From Persicimonas caeni (GTDB lineage: Bacteria; Myxococcota_A; Bradymonadia; Bradymonadales; Bradymonadaceae), in assembly GCF_006517175.1 (NCBI RefSeq), contig NZ_CP041186.1, forward strand, positions 5,607,074 through 5,671,073: a stretch of 64,000 nt of DNA, read 5' to 3'. A model generated the notes under the pieces. That model was not told where the DNA came from. It did no database searches and was given only the letters and a program-made list of their open reading frames with translations. Numbering within the stretch: the first letter of the stretch is position 1; every line of letters starts with the position of its first letter. Both the position numbers and the translations under genes were made by a program. Shown here piece by piece: positions 18,745-27,655 of this stretch.

Positions 18745-19608
18745 ATGACCCGACCGAACACGCCCAAGACGCTCGCGCTGCTCGTCGCCGCGCTCACCTT
18801 GCTCACCGTGCTCACGGTGCCCCGCGCAGCCCACGCCCACCACGTCGTCTCCGAGTCGGGCATCGCCTTCGTCGAGCCGATGTCGGTCGCCGAGGTCGAG
18901 CTTCGCGCCGCGTCCTTCGACTTCGGCCGCTACTTTCGCGGCGACTATCAGATATTGACCGCCGCCCTCGAATGGGCCGCGACCGACCGCTTCTCGGCCA
19001 CCGCTCGCGTGCCCGTGGCCTACATCCAATACGACGACGGCCGCCAGGTCATCGGCCTGTCCGACGTCGAGCTGAGCGCCAAGTTTTCGCTCTACGAGTC
19101 CGACCACGGCGGCTTGCTCGTGTCGGCGGGCGCGGGGACTGCGTTGCCCACGGGCGTCGAGGAGGACGGCCTGGGCGCCGGCCACGTCGAGTTCTCCCCG
19201 TTCGTGGCCGTCTCCACCCAGCCGGCCGACTGGCTCGTCTTCTACGCGCTGGGCGCGGGGCGCTTTTCTGTGTTCGACGGCGACGACGCCGCCGACGACG
19301 AAGAGATGGTCGACCCGACCACCGGCGAGCAGCTCGGCCCCCACGGCTCGGTGCTGTCGCCGCACAGCCCCCAGGAGGCGTTCACTCGCCTGGGCGGCGC
19401 GCTCGTCTGGGGGCCCGCGTACGCCTCGGTGGGCGTCGACCACGTCTTCGTGCTCGACGGCGCGATGGACGACACCACGGTGCTGCGCAACGAACTCGGC
19501 TGGGCCAGGGCAGGGGAGTATCGGCTGGCCGCCGGCGTCGACCTTCCGGTCGCCGGAGCCGATCGCTACGGCTGGCAAGGGCGGGTGAGCGTGGCGTGGA
19601 TGTTTTAA
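18745..19608 (+). CDS. Outer-membrane beta-barrel protein of the MbnP/MbnH operon
   Basis: 287 residues; GGGGAG precedes the ATG. A cleavable signal peptide ends near AHAHH. The rest alternates hydrophobic and polar residues in strands and ends in aromatic Phe (VSVAWMF), the usual terminal signal for barrel insertion. Its position as last gene of the four-gene operon suggests transport or an outer-membrane partner for the MbnP/MbnH pair. A repeat element begins at its stop codon. Confidence 0.82.
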   Translation: MTRPNTPKTLALLVAALTLLTVLTVPRAAHAHHVVSESGIAFVEPMSVAEVELRAASFDFGRYFRGDYQILTAALEWAATDRFSATARVPVAYIQYDDGRQVIGLSDVELSAKFSLYESDHGGLLVSAGAGTALPTGVEEDGLGAGHVEFSPFVAVSTQPADWLVFYALGAGRFSVFDGDDAADDEEMVDPTTGEQLGPHGSVLSPHSPQEAFTRLGGALVWGPAYASVGVDHVFVLDGAMDDTTVLRNELGWARAGEYRLAAGVDLPVAGADRYGWQGRVSVAWMF

Positions 19609-19771
19609 GTAACTACACGAAGATTCTGTCGGTCATCTCGGCGGCTCTCGACGCCAATCACTGCGTCGCCATCCCTCGACGATGCCGCTGGCATCGCCTG
19701 CGGGCTGTCTCCTTGTGCTTGCCGCCGATTGCTCGCCGAGCTTTCCCGCACAATCTCCGTGCAGTTACTTA
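19606..19771. mobile_element. MITE-like palindromic element A
   Basis: 166 bp with imperfect terminal inverted repeats: TAAGTAACT-A-CACG at 19606 mirrors 19757-19771, and similarity continues for about 28 nt. A central hairpin CGATGCC...GGCATCG lies at 19680-19696. The first three bases supply the TAA stop of the upstream gene. Interior sequence is related to element B at 20882. No coding capacity. Confidence 0.7.
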
Positions 19772-19773
19772 GA

Positions 19774-20712
19774 TTATCGCACGATGTTGACCACGATCGT
19801 CTCGACCATCGCATCGCACTCCCACCGGCCCTCGCGCGTGGCCTCGGCGACCATCCCCGGCGACCAATTCGCGCAGCGCAGCGCGAACATCTCCGGGTAC
19901 AAGCTCACCGGCAACTCCCCCGACAGGTTAACCTGCAGGTAGCGCGGCGGCTGCTTGTTGAGCTCTTCGGCCTGCTCGGCCGCCTTGTTCAGCGCGGCGT
20001 GGGCGCGGTCGAAGTCGTAGCTCGCCGCGAGTTTGTTTAGGAGGGCCTTTGTTTGTTCGCCGGAAGATGGGTCGGACGCGCCTCGCGCCTCGGAGACCCA
20101 CCGGCGACGCTCGGTCGCCCGCGCCCCGCAGGTGTTGTCGTCGACGCAGGCGCCCAGCTTGGCGACGTTCATGAACGCCGCCAGCCGCATCGTCTCCCAG
20201 GTGGGCGACAGGGTGAGCATGGGGGCGGCGGTGAGCTTCTCTTGCGCCATGAGCTTGCCCATGTCGGGCACCGACACCACCACCGGCGGCGCGTCGCCGA
20301 CGATCAGCGCGTACTCACCCACCGACATCGCGCTGGGGGCGGTGTAGATCACCGACGTGAACAGATCTGCGCCCACCGCCGGGTCGACGACCACGGCCAG
20401 CGACGCGTCTTCGGGGGCGCCTTTGGCCGCCTTACTCACCGCTCGGGACACCGGCACGACGTAGAGCCCCTCGATATCGCGCCGCTCGACGCCCTCGTCG
20501 AACACGACCCGGTCGTGCGTCGCGACCTCCTTGCCGTCCACCAGCACGGCGTCGGCCGTGATCTGGACGACGACGTCGTAGTCGTCGGCGCTCCAGGCCT
20601 GCGTCGAGGCGTCGGCTGGCTGCGCAGGCTCGGCGTGCTTCGGCGCGCCGGCGCAGCTTGCAACGAGGGTCAGAGCCGAGATGAGCGCGATGGCGAGTCG
20701 GTGCGTGTTCAC
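19774..20712 (-). CDS. Lipoprotein, possibly ExbD-like periplasmic domain
   Basis: 312 residues from GTG 20712 (CCGGAGA upstream). The signal peptide ends with lipobox LVASCAG. Residues about 45-70 (VVVQITADAVLVDGKEVA) resemble the ITADGxVYVDGK pattern of ExbD/TolR periplasmic domains, seen in myxobacterial proteins of this kind; no TolR transmembrane anchor is present. Two Cys around 190-197 may form a disulfide. The C-terminal 80 residues include a coiled-coil-like helix. Function unknown. Confidence 0.75.
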   Translation of the reverse strand: MNTHRLAIALISALTLVASCAGAPKHAEPAQPADASTQAWSADDYDVVVQITADAVLVDGKEVATHDRVVFDEGVERRDIEGLYVVPVSRAVSKAAKGAPEDASLAVVVDPAVGADLFTSVIYTAPSAMSVGEYALIVGDAPPVVVSVPDMGKLMAQEKLTAAPMLTLSPTWETMRLAAFMNVAKLGACVDDNTCGARATERRRWVSEARGASDPSSGEQTKALLNKLAASYDFDRAHAALNKAAEQAEELNKQPPRYLQVNLSGELPVSLYPEMFALRCANWSPGMVAEATREGRWECDAMVETIVVNIVR

Positions 20713-20881
20713 GGGTCTCCGGAGGCTGTCGGTCGTGTTGGGAGCGAGCGCACGAATAACCTACGTCGCCCGGATGCAGAAGCAAACGACCGACACGCTA
20801 CGCCAGTCTCCTCTCCCGGTGGAATCCCACGACACGTTGCGGTAGTTTTTCACCCAGCTTGTAGACGCACCAGCCAAAGAC

Positions 20882-21026
20882 GTTCGTAATAATGACTCAC
20901 TCAAATCGCGCCGCACTGAGCGACGAGGACAAGGCGCGAGGCCGACGCGATGCAGCGCATCGTGGAGAACGAGCAACGCAGTCATCGTCGTTCAGGACAA
21001 GCGAGAAGTGAGTCATTATTGTGAAC
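20882..21026. mobile_element. MITE-like palindromic element B
   Basis: 145 bp with 20-bp terminal inverted repeats (GTTCGTAATAATGACTCACT at the left, two mismatches at the right end). A central hairpin CGATGC-AGC-GCATCG is at 20948-20962. Compared in reverse orientation, the interior matches element A at 19606 (ACTGCGT..., hairpin, CCTTGT...). It lies in a divergent promoter region and has no ORF. Confidence 0.72.
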
Positions 21027-21046
21027 GGCGATTTAGGAGCCTCGCC

Positions 21047-21775
21047 ATGACCCATTCGCAACGAGATCTGACCCACGGCGTGCGCGTGCTGTTCGAGGAC
21101 GACGCCCTGATGGTCGTCTCGAAGCCCAGCGGCATGCTCGTCCACCGAGGCTGGGGCGACGCGGAGGTCGTCCTGGTCGACGTGATGCGCGAGGTGGTCG
21201 CCAGCGACAAGGTCCACACCATCCACCGCCTCGACCGGGCCACAAGCGGGGCGGTCATCTTCGCGCAGACGCCCACCGACGCCCGCACGCTCAACGACAT
21301 GTTCGACGCAGGCGAGGTCACCAAGCGCTACCTGACGCTGGTGCGCGGGATTACGCCCGAGTCGGGCCACATCGACCACCCCATCCCCAATAAGGCGCGC
21401 GGCAAAGAGCGCGTGCCCGCCCAGTCGAGCTTTCGGCGCGTGGCCGCACTTCGCGACACCGAGCCGCGCGCCCTGTCGCTCGTCGAGGTGCGCCCGCACA
21501 CCGGGCGCGTCCACCAGATTCGCCGTCACATGCGCCACATCAATCACCACCTCATCGGCGACACGACCTACGGCAAAGGCAAGCTCAACCGCGCCATTCG
21601 CGACCGCTACGGCCTCGATCGCATGGCGCTGCACGCCCTGTCGCTCGACTTCCCCCACCCACGCACCGGCGAGCCGCTGCGCGTGGTCGACCCGCTGGCC
21701 GACGACTTCGTCGAGGCGTTGAGACGAATGGGCCTCGAGGTCGGCGCATGGGCGCACGGGGAGATGGAGCGATGA
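21047..21775 (+). CDS. truC: tRNA pseudouridine synthase, RluA/TruC family
   Basis: 242 residues; ATG 21047 with AGGAG 8 nt before it. Catalytic motif HRLDRATSG (catalytic Asp in HRLD) and the late LVEVRPHTGRVHQIRRHM motif are typical of RluA-family enzymes. Length and the lack of an S4 domain fit TruC, which modifies U65 in tRNAs. Cytoplasmic. The downstream lipoprotein gene overlaps the stop (ATGA). Confidence 0.92.
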   Translation: MTHSQRDLTHGVRVLFEDDALMVVSKPSGMLVHRGWGDAEVVLVDVMREVVASDKVHTIHRLDRATSGAVIFAQTPTDARTLNDMFDAGEVTKRYLTLVRGITPESGHIDHPIPNKARGKERVPAQSSFRRVAALRDTEPRALSLVEVRPHTGRVHQIRRHMRHINHHLIGDTTYGKGKLNRAIRDRYGLDRMALHALSLDFPHPRTGEPLRVVDPLADDFVEALRRMGLEVGAWAHGEMER

Positions 21776-22383
21776 CTCGCCGAGCTGTGTTTGCCATATT
21801 GTTGGCCGCGCTCTTCGTCCAATCGGCGTGCCTGCCCGTGCCCGTATTGATCCCGCCCACCAAGCTCGACGGCGGCGTCTCGCTGGGGGGCCCCGCCGAC
21901 CCCGAGCCGGTGACCTTCCCGCTGCGCGCCGGCGTCCACGTCATGCACCTCCTCGACGCCGAGCAGGCGCGCCGCTTCGACGCCGCCCCCGGTTGGAGCT
22001 TCTTTCCCAACGTCGAAGGCGGCTTCGTCCACGGCCCCTACGTCGAGGGCGGGCTTCTGTGGGCCCAGGAAGGGGGCGTGCGCTGGGGCTCGAACCTCAA
22101 GCAGCACTACCTGCTGGGAGCGCCCAGCGTGGATCGACAGTTCATGACGTCCCTGCAGGGCACCGTCGAGTGGGCCAGCTGGGCCAACGGCGAGGACGCG
22201 AGCGACAGCGACTGCTCGGGCGAAGGCTGCGCGATTTTGCTCGCGCTCGGCGAGGCCGGCGTGGGCGCGTTCGTCGAGGCGAGCGTGGCGTACGGCGCGG
22301 GCGCGCCGCAGTTCTGGGTGAGCACCGGCGTGCTCGTGCGAACGCCGCTGGTGTTCGGGGTGTTGTTGGCGCCGTTATTTTGA
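21772..22383 (+). CDS. Small lipoprotein, possible barrel-like
   Basis: 203 residues; start ATGA overlaps the pseudouridine synthase stop. Lipobox FVQSACL. The mature part is Gly- and aromatic-rich and ends in LVFGVLLAPLF, so an outer-membrane strand pattern is possible. It has one CSGEGC loop. No family recognised. Its stop sits at the edge of the 199-bp tandem duplication. Confidence 0.75.
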   Translation: MTRRAVFAILLAALFVQSACLPVPVLIPPTKLDGGVSLGGPADPEPVTFPLRAGVHVMHLLDAEQARRFDAAPGWSFFPNVEGGFVHGPYVEGGLLWAQEGGVRWGSNLKQHYLLGAPSVDRQFMTSLQGTVEWASWANGEDASDSDCSGEGCAILLALGEAGVGAFVEASVAYGAGAPQFWVSTGVLVRTPLVFGVLLAPLF

Positions 22384-22778
22384 GGGGGAGGTGTCGAGCG
22401 TGGTTTGCGAGACGGAAGGGGCCCGGTCGCATGGCAAGGGCTGACGTAGGGCGACACTCTAATGGCCGTTTCGCGAGGTCGCCGTCCAACCTCGCCGCTA
22501 ATAGCGGGCGTGGGAGACCTGCAAGGCTCGCAATTCGAACGGAGGAGCCACCTTCCACCCGCTTGTAGCTTCTCGACTCAAAGGGGGAGGTGTCGAGCGT
22601 GGTTTGCGAGACGGAAGGGGCCCGGTCGCATGGCAAGGGCTGACGTAGGGCGACACTCTAATGGCCGTTTCGCGAGGTCGCCGTCCAACCTCGCCGCTAA
22701 TAGCGGGCGTGGGAGACCTGCAAGGCTCGCAATTCGAACGGAGGAGCCACCTTCCACCCGCTTGTAGCTTCTCGACTC
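22383..22778 (+). repeat. 199-bp direct tandem duplication
   Basis: Positions 22383-22579 and 22582-22778 are identical as far as I can read (period 199). Each unit starts GGGGGAGGTGTCGAGCG, which resembles half of the R1 repeat, and contains a hairpin GCGAGGT...ACCTCGC followed by TAATAGCGGGCG, also seen near 28620. No gene is evident; open frames in it are by-products of the repeat. Confidence 0.93.
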
Positions 22779-22861
22779 GAAAACGTGCGACCGGTAGCGC
22801 ATCTATGGCCGGCTGTCACCGCTGGGAAACTCTACCGGATCGAAGCACGTCTGGAGCTGAA

Positions 22862-23872
22862 ATGAGCCCGATGCATATTGTCTACGGATTAGTCTTCGAC
22901 GAGCACGACGAGCGCGTGCTGATGGTACAAAACGACCGTGGCCGCGGCTGGAGTCTTCCCGGTGGCGGCCAAGAACGCGGCGAATCGCTCGCCGAGACGG
23001 CGCGTCGTGAGGTGTTCGAGGAGACGGGGTACGACACCGAGCCCTATAAGCTCGTGGCTATCAGCGAGCGTCTGGGGGCGTGCGACGCCACGTTCTTCGT
23101 CTTCGCGTGCCGGCTGTTGGAGCCCGAGCCTGTCGGCAGGCCCGACGACGCCGAGATTCACGAGGTTGCGTGGATGGAGGTCGATCGGGCCGATGAACTG
23201 ATGCCGTGGTATCCGGTCTCGGTCGCCGAGATGCGTCGGCGCTTCGAGGCGAGCTACTTTGTGGACCGTGAAGCCGTATCGTCGGACGAGCGGGAGGACG
23301 GGGAGCACTTCTCAGTGTCCATCGCGCCGATGAGCCTGACGCACGGAGCCATCACGCTGCACCTCATCACCGAGCAGAGTGTGGCTGAACTCGAGGAGTA
23401 CCTGCGCGACAACCGCGATAGCCAGACGTTCATCGACGCCGTTCGTGCGCACTATCTGCCACGTTACGACGCCGAAGGCCGGCGCACTAAGTGGGGCTTC
23501 TACGCTGTGAACGACGGCGAGGTCGTCGGATGCAGCCTGCTGGGGATCGGCAGTTGGCCCGTCCGTCGAGGCTACACTGGGGCGTTCACGCTGCCCGAGA
23601 TGCGTGGCCGGGGCATTGCACCCGGCAGCAAGCCGCATCTGTTCTACCTTGGCTTCGAACTCCTCGGCCTGCACCGCATCGAAACCGGCTGCAACGCTTC
23701 GAACCTCGCCTCGAAGCGGTCCATCGAGAAGACGCCTGGATTTCGGTTCGAGGGGACACTTCGGGGCTACGCCAGGGGGGACGACGGCGAGTTCGAGGAC
23801 GAGCACCGCTACGCGATCGTGCGGGAGGACTGGAAGGCTTTGTACGAGCCTGCCGAGATTGTCGAGGACTGA
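22862..23872 (+). CDS. Nudix hydrolase-GNAT acetyltransferase fusion
   Basis: 336 residues from ATG 22862 with GGAG about 6 nt upstream; the frame extends back into the repeat but that part is not protein-like. Residues about 25-50 hold a complete Nudix box GGGQERGESLAETARREVFE-ETGYD. After about residue 150 a GNAT-type domain follows (GFYAVNDGEVVGCSLLGIG, then GYTGAFTLPEMRGRGI with an acetyl-CoA loop, and LHRIETGCNASNLASKRSIE). The fusion suggests a nucleotide- or amino-linked substrate; unknown. It has no co-directional neighbour nearby. Confidence 0.88.
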   Translation: MSPMHIVYGLVFDEHDERVLMVQNDRGRGWSLPGGGQERGESLAETARREVFEETGYDTEPYKLVAISERLGACDATFFVFACRLLEPEPVGRPDDAEIHEVAWMEVDRADELMPWYPVSVAEMRRRFEASYFVDREAVSSDEREDGEHFSVSIAPMSLTHGAITLHLITEQSVAELEEYLRDNRDSQTFIDAVRAHYLPRYDAEGRRTKWGFYAVNDGEVVGCSLLGIGSWPVRRGYTGAFTLPEMRGRGIAPGSKPHLFYLGFELLGLHRIETGCNASNLASKRSIEKTPGFRFEGTLRGYARGDDGEFEDEHRYAIVREDWKALYEPAEIVED

Positions 23873-23952
23873 CGGGTTCGACGTGAAGTGCAAACACGGA
23901 AGTTGTGTACTTTAAGAGTCGCACTCCGGCTATCGAATCGCCTGGTAAGCAT

Positions 23953-24028
23953 GCAGCTGTTCTTGGTAGTTGGTTCGTGGTCGATGTTTCGACGTCCTTG
24001 CCAAGAACCAAGAACCAAGAACGGCTGC
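23953..24028. repeat. Imperfect inverted repeat with TTCTTGGT units
   Basis: GCAGCTGTTCTTGGT at 23953 pairs imperfectly with a mirror ending at 24028. The right arm holds three AAGAACC units. The flanking GAAGTGC/GCACTTC pair (about 23883 and 24058) hints at a larger palindromic element filling this gap. No ORF of interest. Confidence 0.6.
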
Positions 24029-24092
24029 AACTGTCGTGGAGGCTCATCGGAGCAGGCACTTCTCGTAAGTCACAGACATTATGTGCTTGTAC

Positions 24093-26192
24093 CTAGCGTG
24101 CCACGCGCACGAGGCCGCCATTGGGGGCGGCGGCGTACAGCTCGGTGCCGAGGTCGAAGAGTTCGACGCCGCCGGTCTCGTCGAGGATGTCGTAGCTGTC
24201 GTCGGGGCGTACGAGCGCGATCTTGGTGTCGGTGGCCACCACCAGGACGCCGCCGAAGACGGTCGCGTCGTGGATGTCCGGGTCGTCGAACTCGCCGAAT
24301 GCCTCGATGGCGGGCAGATCGAGAGCGTGGCGAATCTCGTCGGAGAGCACGCCTTGCCAACGGCCGTCGACGCGCCGGTAGACCTGCCGGCTGCTTACCG
24401 CCAGCAGACGCCCGTGAGCGTGCCGCAGGGCGTCGGGGCGGTGCGTTTCGGGGAGGCCTCGCTCCTCGCGGCGCCAGTCGCCGTCGCCGATGGGCTTGCT
24501 CCACAACTCGAAGCCGGGCATCGCCACCCAGATGCGGCCGTCGAAGAATGCGACCGAGTTGGGAGCTGGGATGCCGTAGTCGGTAGGAGGGAGGTCGACC
24601 TGCTCGAGGCTGTCGCCGCCGTCATGAGAGACGAACAACCCGCTGCCGAGGCGATGCTCGGCGATGGCGACGTGGTCACCGTCGACGTGCACGCGCACCT
24701 CCAGGATATTGGTCTGCGGCGAAGCCCAGATCTCGTCGGGGTCGGCCTGGGGGCCGCTCGTGCGGTAGACCGCCGCACCCTCGTCGGTCTCGACCGTCAC
24801 AAATAGGCGGCCATCGCTCCCGTGGACGTCGCGTACGCCTTCGAAGCTGACCTCGTAGAGCCCGTCGCTCAACTCGCGAAACGCGGTCGTATGCTCCCAG
24901 CGGCTCTGGTCCTGCGGCTTCTTCCAGGTCGGCGAGAAGGACTGGCCGCTGTACAGGTCGCCGTCGCTTCGAAACAGGTAAGTAGGTGTCGAGAAGGGGG
25001 AGCCTACTTGCTGCCAAGTCTGCGCGCCGTCGTCGCTTCGCCAGGCTCCGGCGTCGGTGATGACCACGAGCGACTCGCCGCCCACGCAGTGGAGTCCCCC
25101 GCCGGAAAGCCGAAGCGGGATATAGGTCTCTTCAGGAAGCTCGAGTTCGGTCCAGGTGTCCGAGGCCGTGTCGATGCGCCCCAGCCGGGTACCGTACGGG
25201 GTATCCAGGTTATCGGGCTCATCTCGGGCAGTGGCATAGAGCTTGTCGCCGCAGGGGGTCAGTGTTTCGAGGGAGTCGGTCTCGCTCAGCCCGGCGAGCG
25301 GGCGGTAGTCGACGAGCCCGTCGTCGTCGACCACACCCAGGTGGCCGTCCATGTCGTACGGATGCTTGAGCGGGGGCGTCAGCCACTCGCCGTCGAATTT
25401 GACCCACTCCTCGGCGCCGAATCGCTCGATATACGAGCCGAGGTCGCGCATGCTGCCGAGATCCTCCCACGTCGCTCCGGCGTCGGTCGAGCGCACCAGC
25501 CGCCCCGACCAATCGGATTCAGCGGCCACCGCCGCGACCAGAAGATCCGGCATGGCGCGCACGGCATCGCGTTGGATCGCCTCGAGAATCGGCTGCCAAG
25601 TTTCGCCGCGGTCATCGCTCCTCCACAGCACGCTCGCGTCCGAAGGGCCGCCCACGGGCGACTCGAGCACGTACAGATGCTCGCCGTCCCCCAAAAGCCT
25701 GCCACCGCCCACTTCGGGGACGTCGCCCATCTCCTGCCAGGTCTGGCCGCCATCGCTCGTCCCGTACAACACGGCGCCGCCTTCGAAGAGGTAGAAGAAC
25801 TCGCCGTCGACCTCGACGATCTGCTCGCGGTGGCCACCATCGCCGCGTGCAGCCGCGGTGACTTCGGCCGGCGCGTAGTGCCACCTAGCGGCGGCCGAGT
25901 AGACCGTCGCCGGGTTGCTCGGCCTCAAGTGGAGGTTGTTATTACCCGCGAAATAGAGATTGTCACCGATGCGCCCCAGGTAGTCCCCCGGCTCTTCGGG
26001 CGGGCCTTGAAGCTGCTCGACCTCGAACGTCACGTTCTCGTCGATGCCCCAATCTCCGTCGACGGCGTCTTCGGAGCAGGCGTTGAGCAGCAGGCTTGTC
26101 GCCGACAGGCAAACGGCGGTAGCGAGCACGGTGATTCGTTCGACTGACGGACGTACGGAAACTTCGGTCGAGCGCATCGAGTCATTCCCCAT
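24093..26192 (-). CDS. BNR-repeat beta-propeller lipoprotein
   Basis: 699 residues from ATG 26192; ATG 26177, with GGGGA upstream, is an alternative. Lipobox LLLNACS. The body contains repeated SxDxGxTW Asp-boxes (DGGQTWQEMG, DRGETWQ, TDAGATWEDLG, DDGAQTWQQ, HDGGDSLE), as in sialidase/sortilin-type beta-propellers, probably two propeller sheets. No sialidase Arg triad is evident, so it is more likely a binding or structural surface protein. The stop lies close to the repeat at 23953. Confidence 0.85.
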   Translation of the reverse strand: MGNDSMRSTEVSVRPSVERITVLATAVCLSATSLLLNACSEDAVDGDWGIDENVTFEVEQLQGPPEEPGDYLGRIGDNLYFAGNNNLHLRPSNPATVYSAAARWHYAPAEVTAAARGDGGHREQIVEVDGEFFYLFEGGAVLYGTSDGGQTWQEMGDVPEVGGGRLLGDGEHLYVLESPVGGPSDASVLWRSDDRGETWQPILEAIQRDAVRAMPDLLVAAVAAESDWSGRLVRSTDAGATWEDLGSMRDLGSYIERFGAEEWVKFDGEWLTPPLKHPYDMDGHLGVVDDDGLVDYRPLAGLSETDSLETLTPCGDKLYATARDEPDNLDTPYGTRLGRIDTASDTWTELELPEETYIPLRLSGGGLHCVGGESLVVITDAGAWRSDDGAQTWQQVGSPFSTPTYLFRSDGDLYSGQSFSPTWKKPQDQSRWEHTTAFRELSDGLYEVSFEGVRDVHGSDGRLFVTVETDEGAAVYRTSGPQADPDEIWASPQTNILEVRVHVDGDHVAIAEHRLGSGLFVSHDGGDSLEQVDLPPTDYGIPAPNSVAFFDGRIWVAMPGFELWSKPIGDGDWRREERGLPETHRPDALRHAHGRLLAVSSRQVYRRVDGRWQGVLSDEIRHALDLPAIEAFGEFDDPDIHDATVFGGVLVVATDTKIALVRPDDSYDILDETGGVELFDLGTELYAAAPNGGLVRVAR

Positions 26193-26283
26193 GGGATGTG
26201 CGTGATGGGTGTGTTTGGCTTACAGGCGCTCAGACGCGAGGGGGCGGGCCGATATTCAAGTCGTCTTCGTCGTTTGGCGACCG

Positions 26284-26661
26284 CTACTTCCAATTGGCGC
26301 AACTCCCATCAGCGCGCGTCCGCGGCTCTTCGAAGTCGCTCGGCAACAAGAGCGCTCCTTCCTCGACTCGGTTGTTGAGTTGCTGGCCTACCACACAGGG
26401 AACGTCTTCCTTGGAGAACACGCGACTGGGGAGGAAGTACGCGGGAACCTTTACGAAGGTGATGTCGGCAGCGGTCAGACGCTGGCCCTTCTGCAGGACA
26501 TGGGGTGCGCTGGCGACCTCGACCTGCGTGGCATAATGCGTCTTGCATACACTGCAAGTGTGGGAGCTCTTGTAGGCGTAGGCCAAGAGACATGATGCGG
26601 CGACCAAGAACAGAATCACGACTGCGAATTTCGATATGCGAATCAGTGCGATCATCGTCAT
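26284..26661 (-). CDS. Small membrane protein with SAF-like domain
   Basis: 125 residues (or 123 from ATG 26655, whose AGGAA spacing is better). One N-terminal membrane helix (about 8-28) is followed by a CSVC pair and then a SAF-like segment: LQKGQRLTAADITFVKVP...VGQQLNNRVEEGALLLPSDF, as in CpaB/flagellar P-ring chaperones. It lacks the rest of CpaB, so a stand-alone periplasmic SAF protein is likely. No pilus genes lie nearby. Confidence 0.7.
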   Translation of the reverse strand: MTMIALIRISKFAVVILFLVAASCLLAYAYKSSHTCSVCKTHYATQVEVASAPHVLQKGQRLTAADITFVKVPAYFLPSRVFSKEDVPCVVGQQLNNRVEEGALLLPSDFEEPRTRADGSCANWK

Positions 26662-26833
26662 GTTCCTATGGGACGAGGGGCGTCCAGCCTAACAGCCTGG
26701 CCATATCGCGTCCACACGTTGGCGACTGGCGTGCGGCGAGTTGAGCGTCTTCGCTTGCCTTGGCCGCTGTGCAGGTTCCCGGGGCCGGTGAAGTCGGGGA
26801 GCGCTCATTTCAGGAAGGCTTTCGCGATATGTG

Positions 26834-26889
26834 TTCGGTGCGGGGGCATCTTGCCCTCGTCTGCGAGAGCTGGAAGCACTCGTGCCGAA
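26834..26889 (+). repeat. R2 palindromic repeat copy
   Basis: A 56-bp unit starting TTCGGTGCGGGGGCATCTTG and ending CGTGCCGAA, with complementary ends. Same family as 48628-48821 and 50562. It sits in the gap between two minus-strand genes. Confidence 0.88.
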
Positions 26890-26914
26890 AGACGAAAGTC
26901 CTCCGTAACTGCAC

Positions 26915-27409
26915 TTAAACGCCCACCCGCAGCGGTTCGTCTGGAAGCTCGCCTTGCAGCAGCGGCACCAACAACTCGGCGAGGTCGCCTGGCACGATCA
27001 GCTCGTCGCAGTCACGCAACTCGTCGGCCGTCCACCATCGGTGCCCGCGAAATACTTCGGCTTCATACTCCTCGAGTTGTTGGGGCTGGGGCTCGAAGCG
27101 GTCGACTCTGGCGAAGAAATAGTGCTCGTGGGTGTGCACAGGACAGTCGTCCCACATCCACTTGTGCTCGCGAACCCACACGTGTGGAAGCTCGCCGTCG
27201 TGTTCGAGGCCGGTCTCCTCCCAACACTCGCGCCTGGCAGCCTCGAGGTACGATTCGTCGGCTTCGAGCGCACCGCCCGGGGCGAGCCAGATGATGCACT
27301 TTCGTGTCTCGAACCAGCTCGACAGAAGCAACACGCGATCGTGCTGATCGACGAGAAGAATGCGCGCCGCTTTGCGATGCTTGCGCAAGATTTCCGGTGT
27401 GGGGGGCAT
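26915..27409 (-). CDS. Nudix hydrolase
   Basis: 164 residues from ATG 27409; longer in-frame starts (27460, 27643) give non-conserved N-termini. Nudix box G(x5)E(x7)REUxEExGU read as GGALEADESYLEAARRECWE-ETGL near residues 45-68. Pro-rich surroundings and HYFFAR, EVFRGHRWW are typical of small MutT-like proteins. It hydrolyses a nucleoside diphosphate-linked compound; substrate unknown. Confidence 0.9.
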   Translation of the reverse strand: MPPTPEILRKHRKAARILLVDQHDRVLLLSSWFETRKCIIWLAPGGALEADESYLEAARRECWEETGLEHDGELPHVWVREHKWMWDDCPVHTHEHYFFARVDRFEPQPQQLEEYEAEVFRGHRWWTADELRDCDELIVPGDLAELLVPLLQGELPDEPLRVGV

Positions 27410-27655
27410 CGAGAGTCCCGTTTGGCTGATTTGCTCGGAGTCGAGCCGCACACCGTACATCGACCGAAGCCGAAGGACAAATGATGACCGAATACCGAAC
27501 CGAGTTGCAGGCTGTCCTGTTTCCGGGCAAGAAGAGGCCCTTACGGTGCGCGGTGTGGTTGGCTCGGTTTTCGTCCGGTTTGGAGCTTGCAACTCGGGTG
27601 GGGAGCCACCATTCTGGAGGGCCCGATAGACACTACGAATCACGGAGGCTCAGCC

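Noticed and set aside
20882-21026. Regulatory operator for the pseudouridine synthase
   Set aside because: The long inverted ends and matching interior with element A fit a mobile repeat better than an operator.
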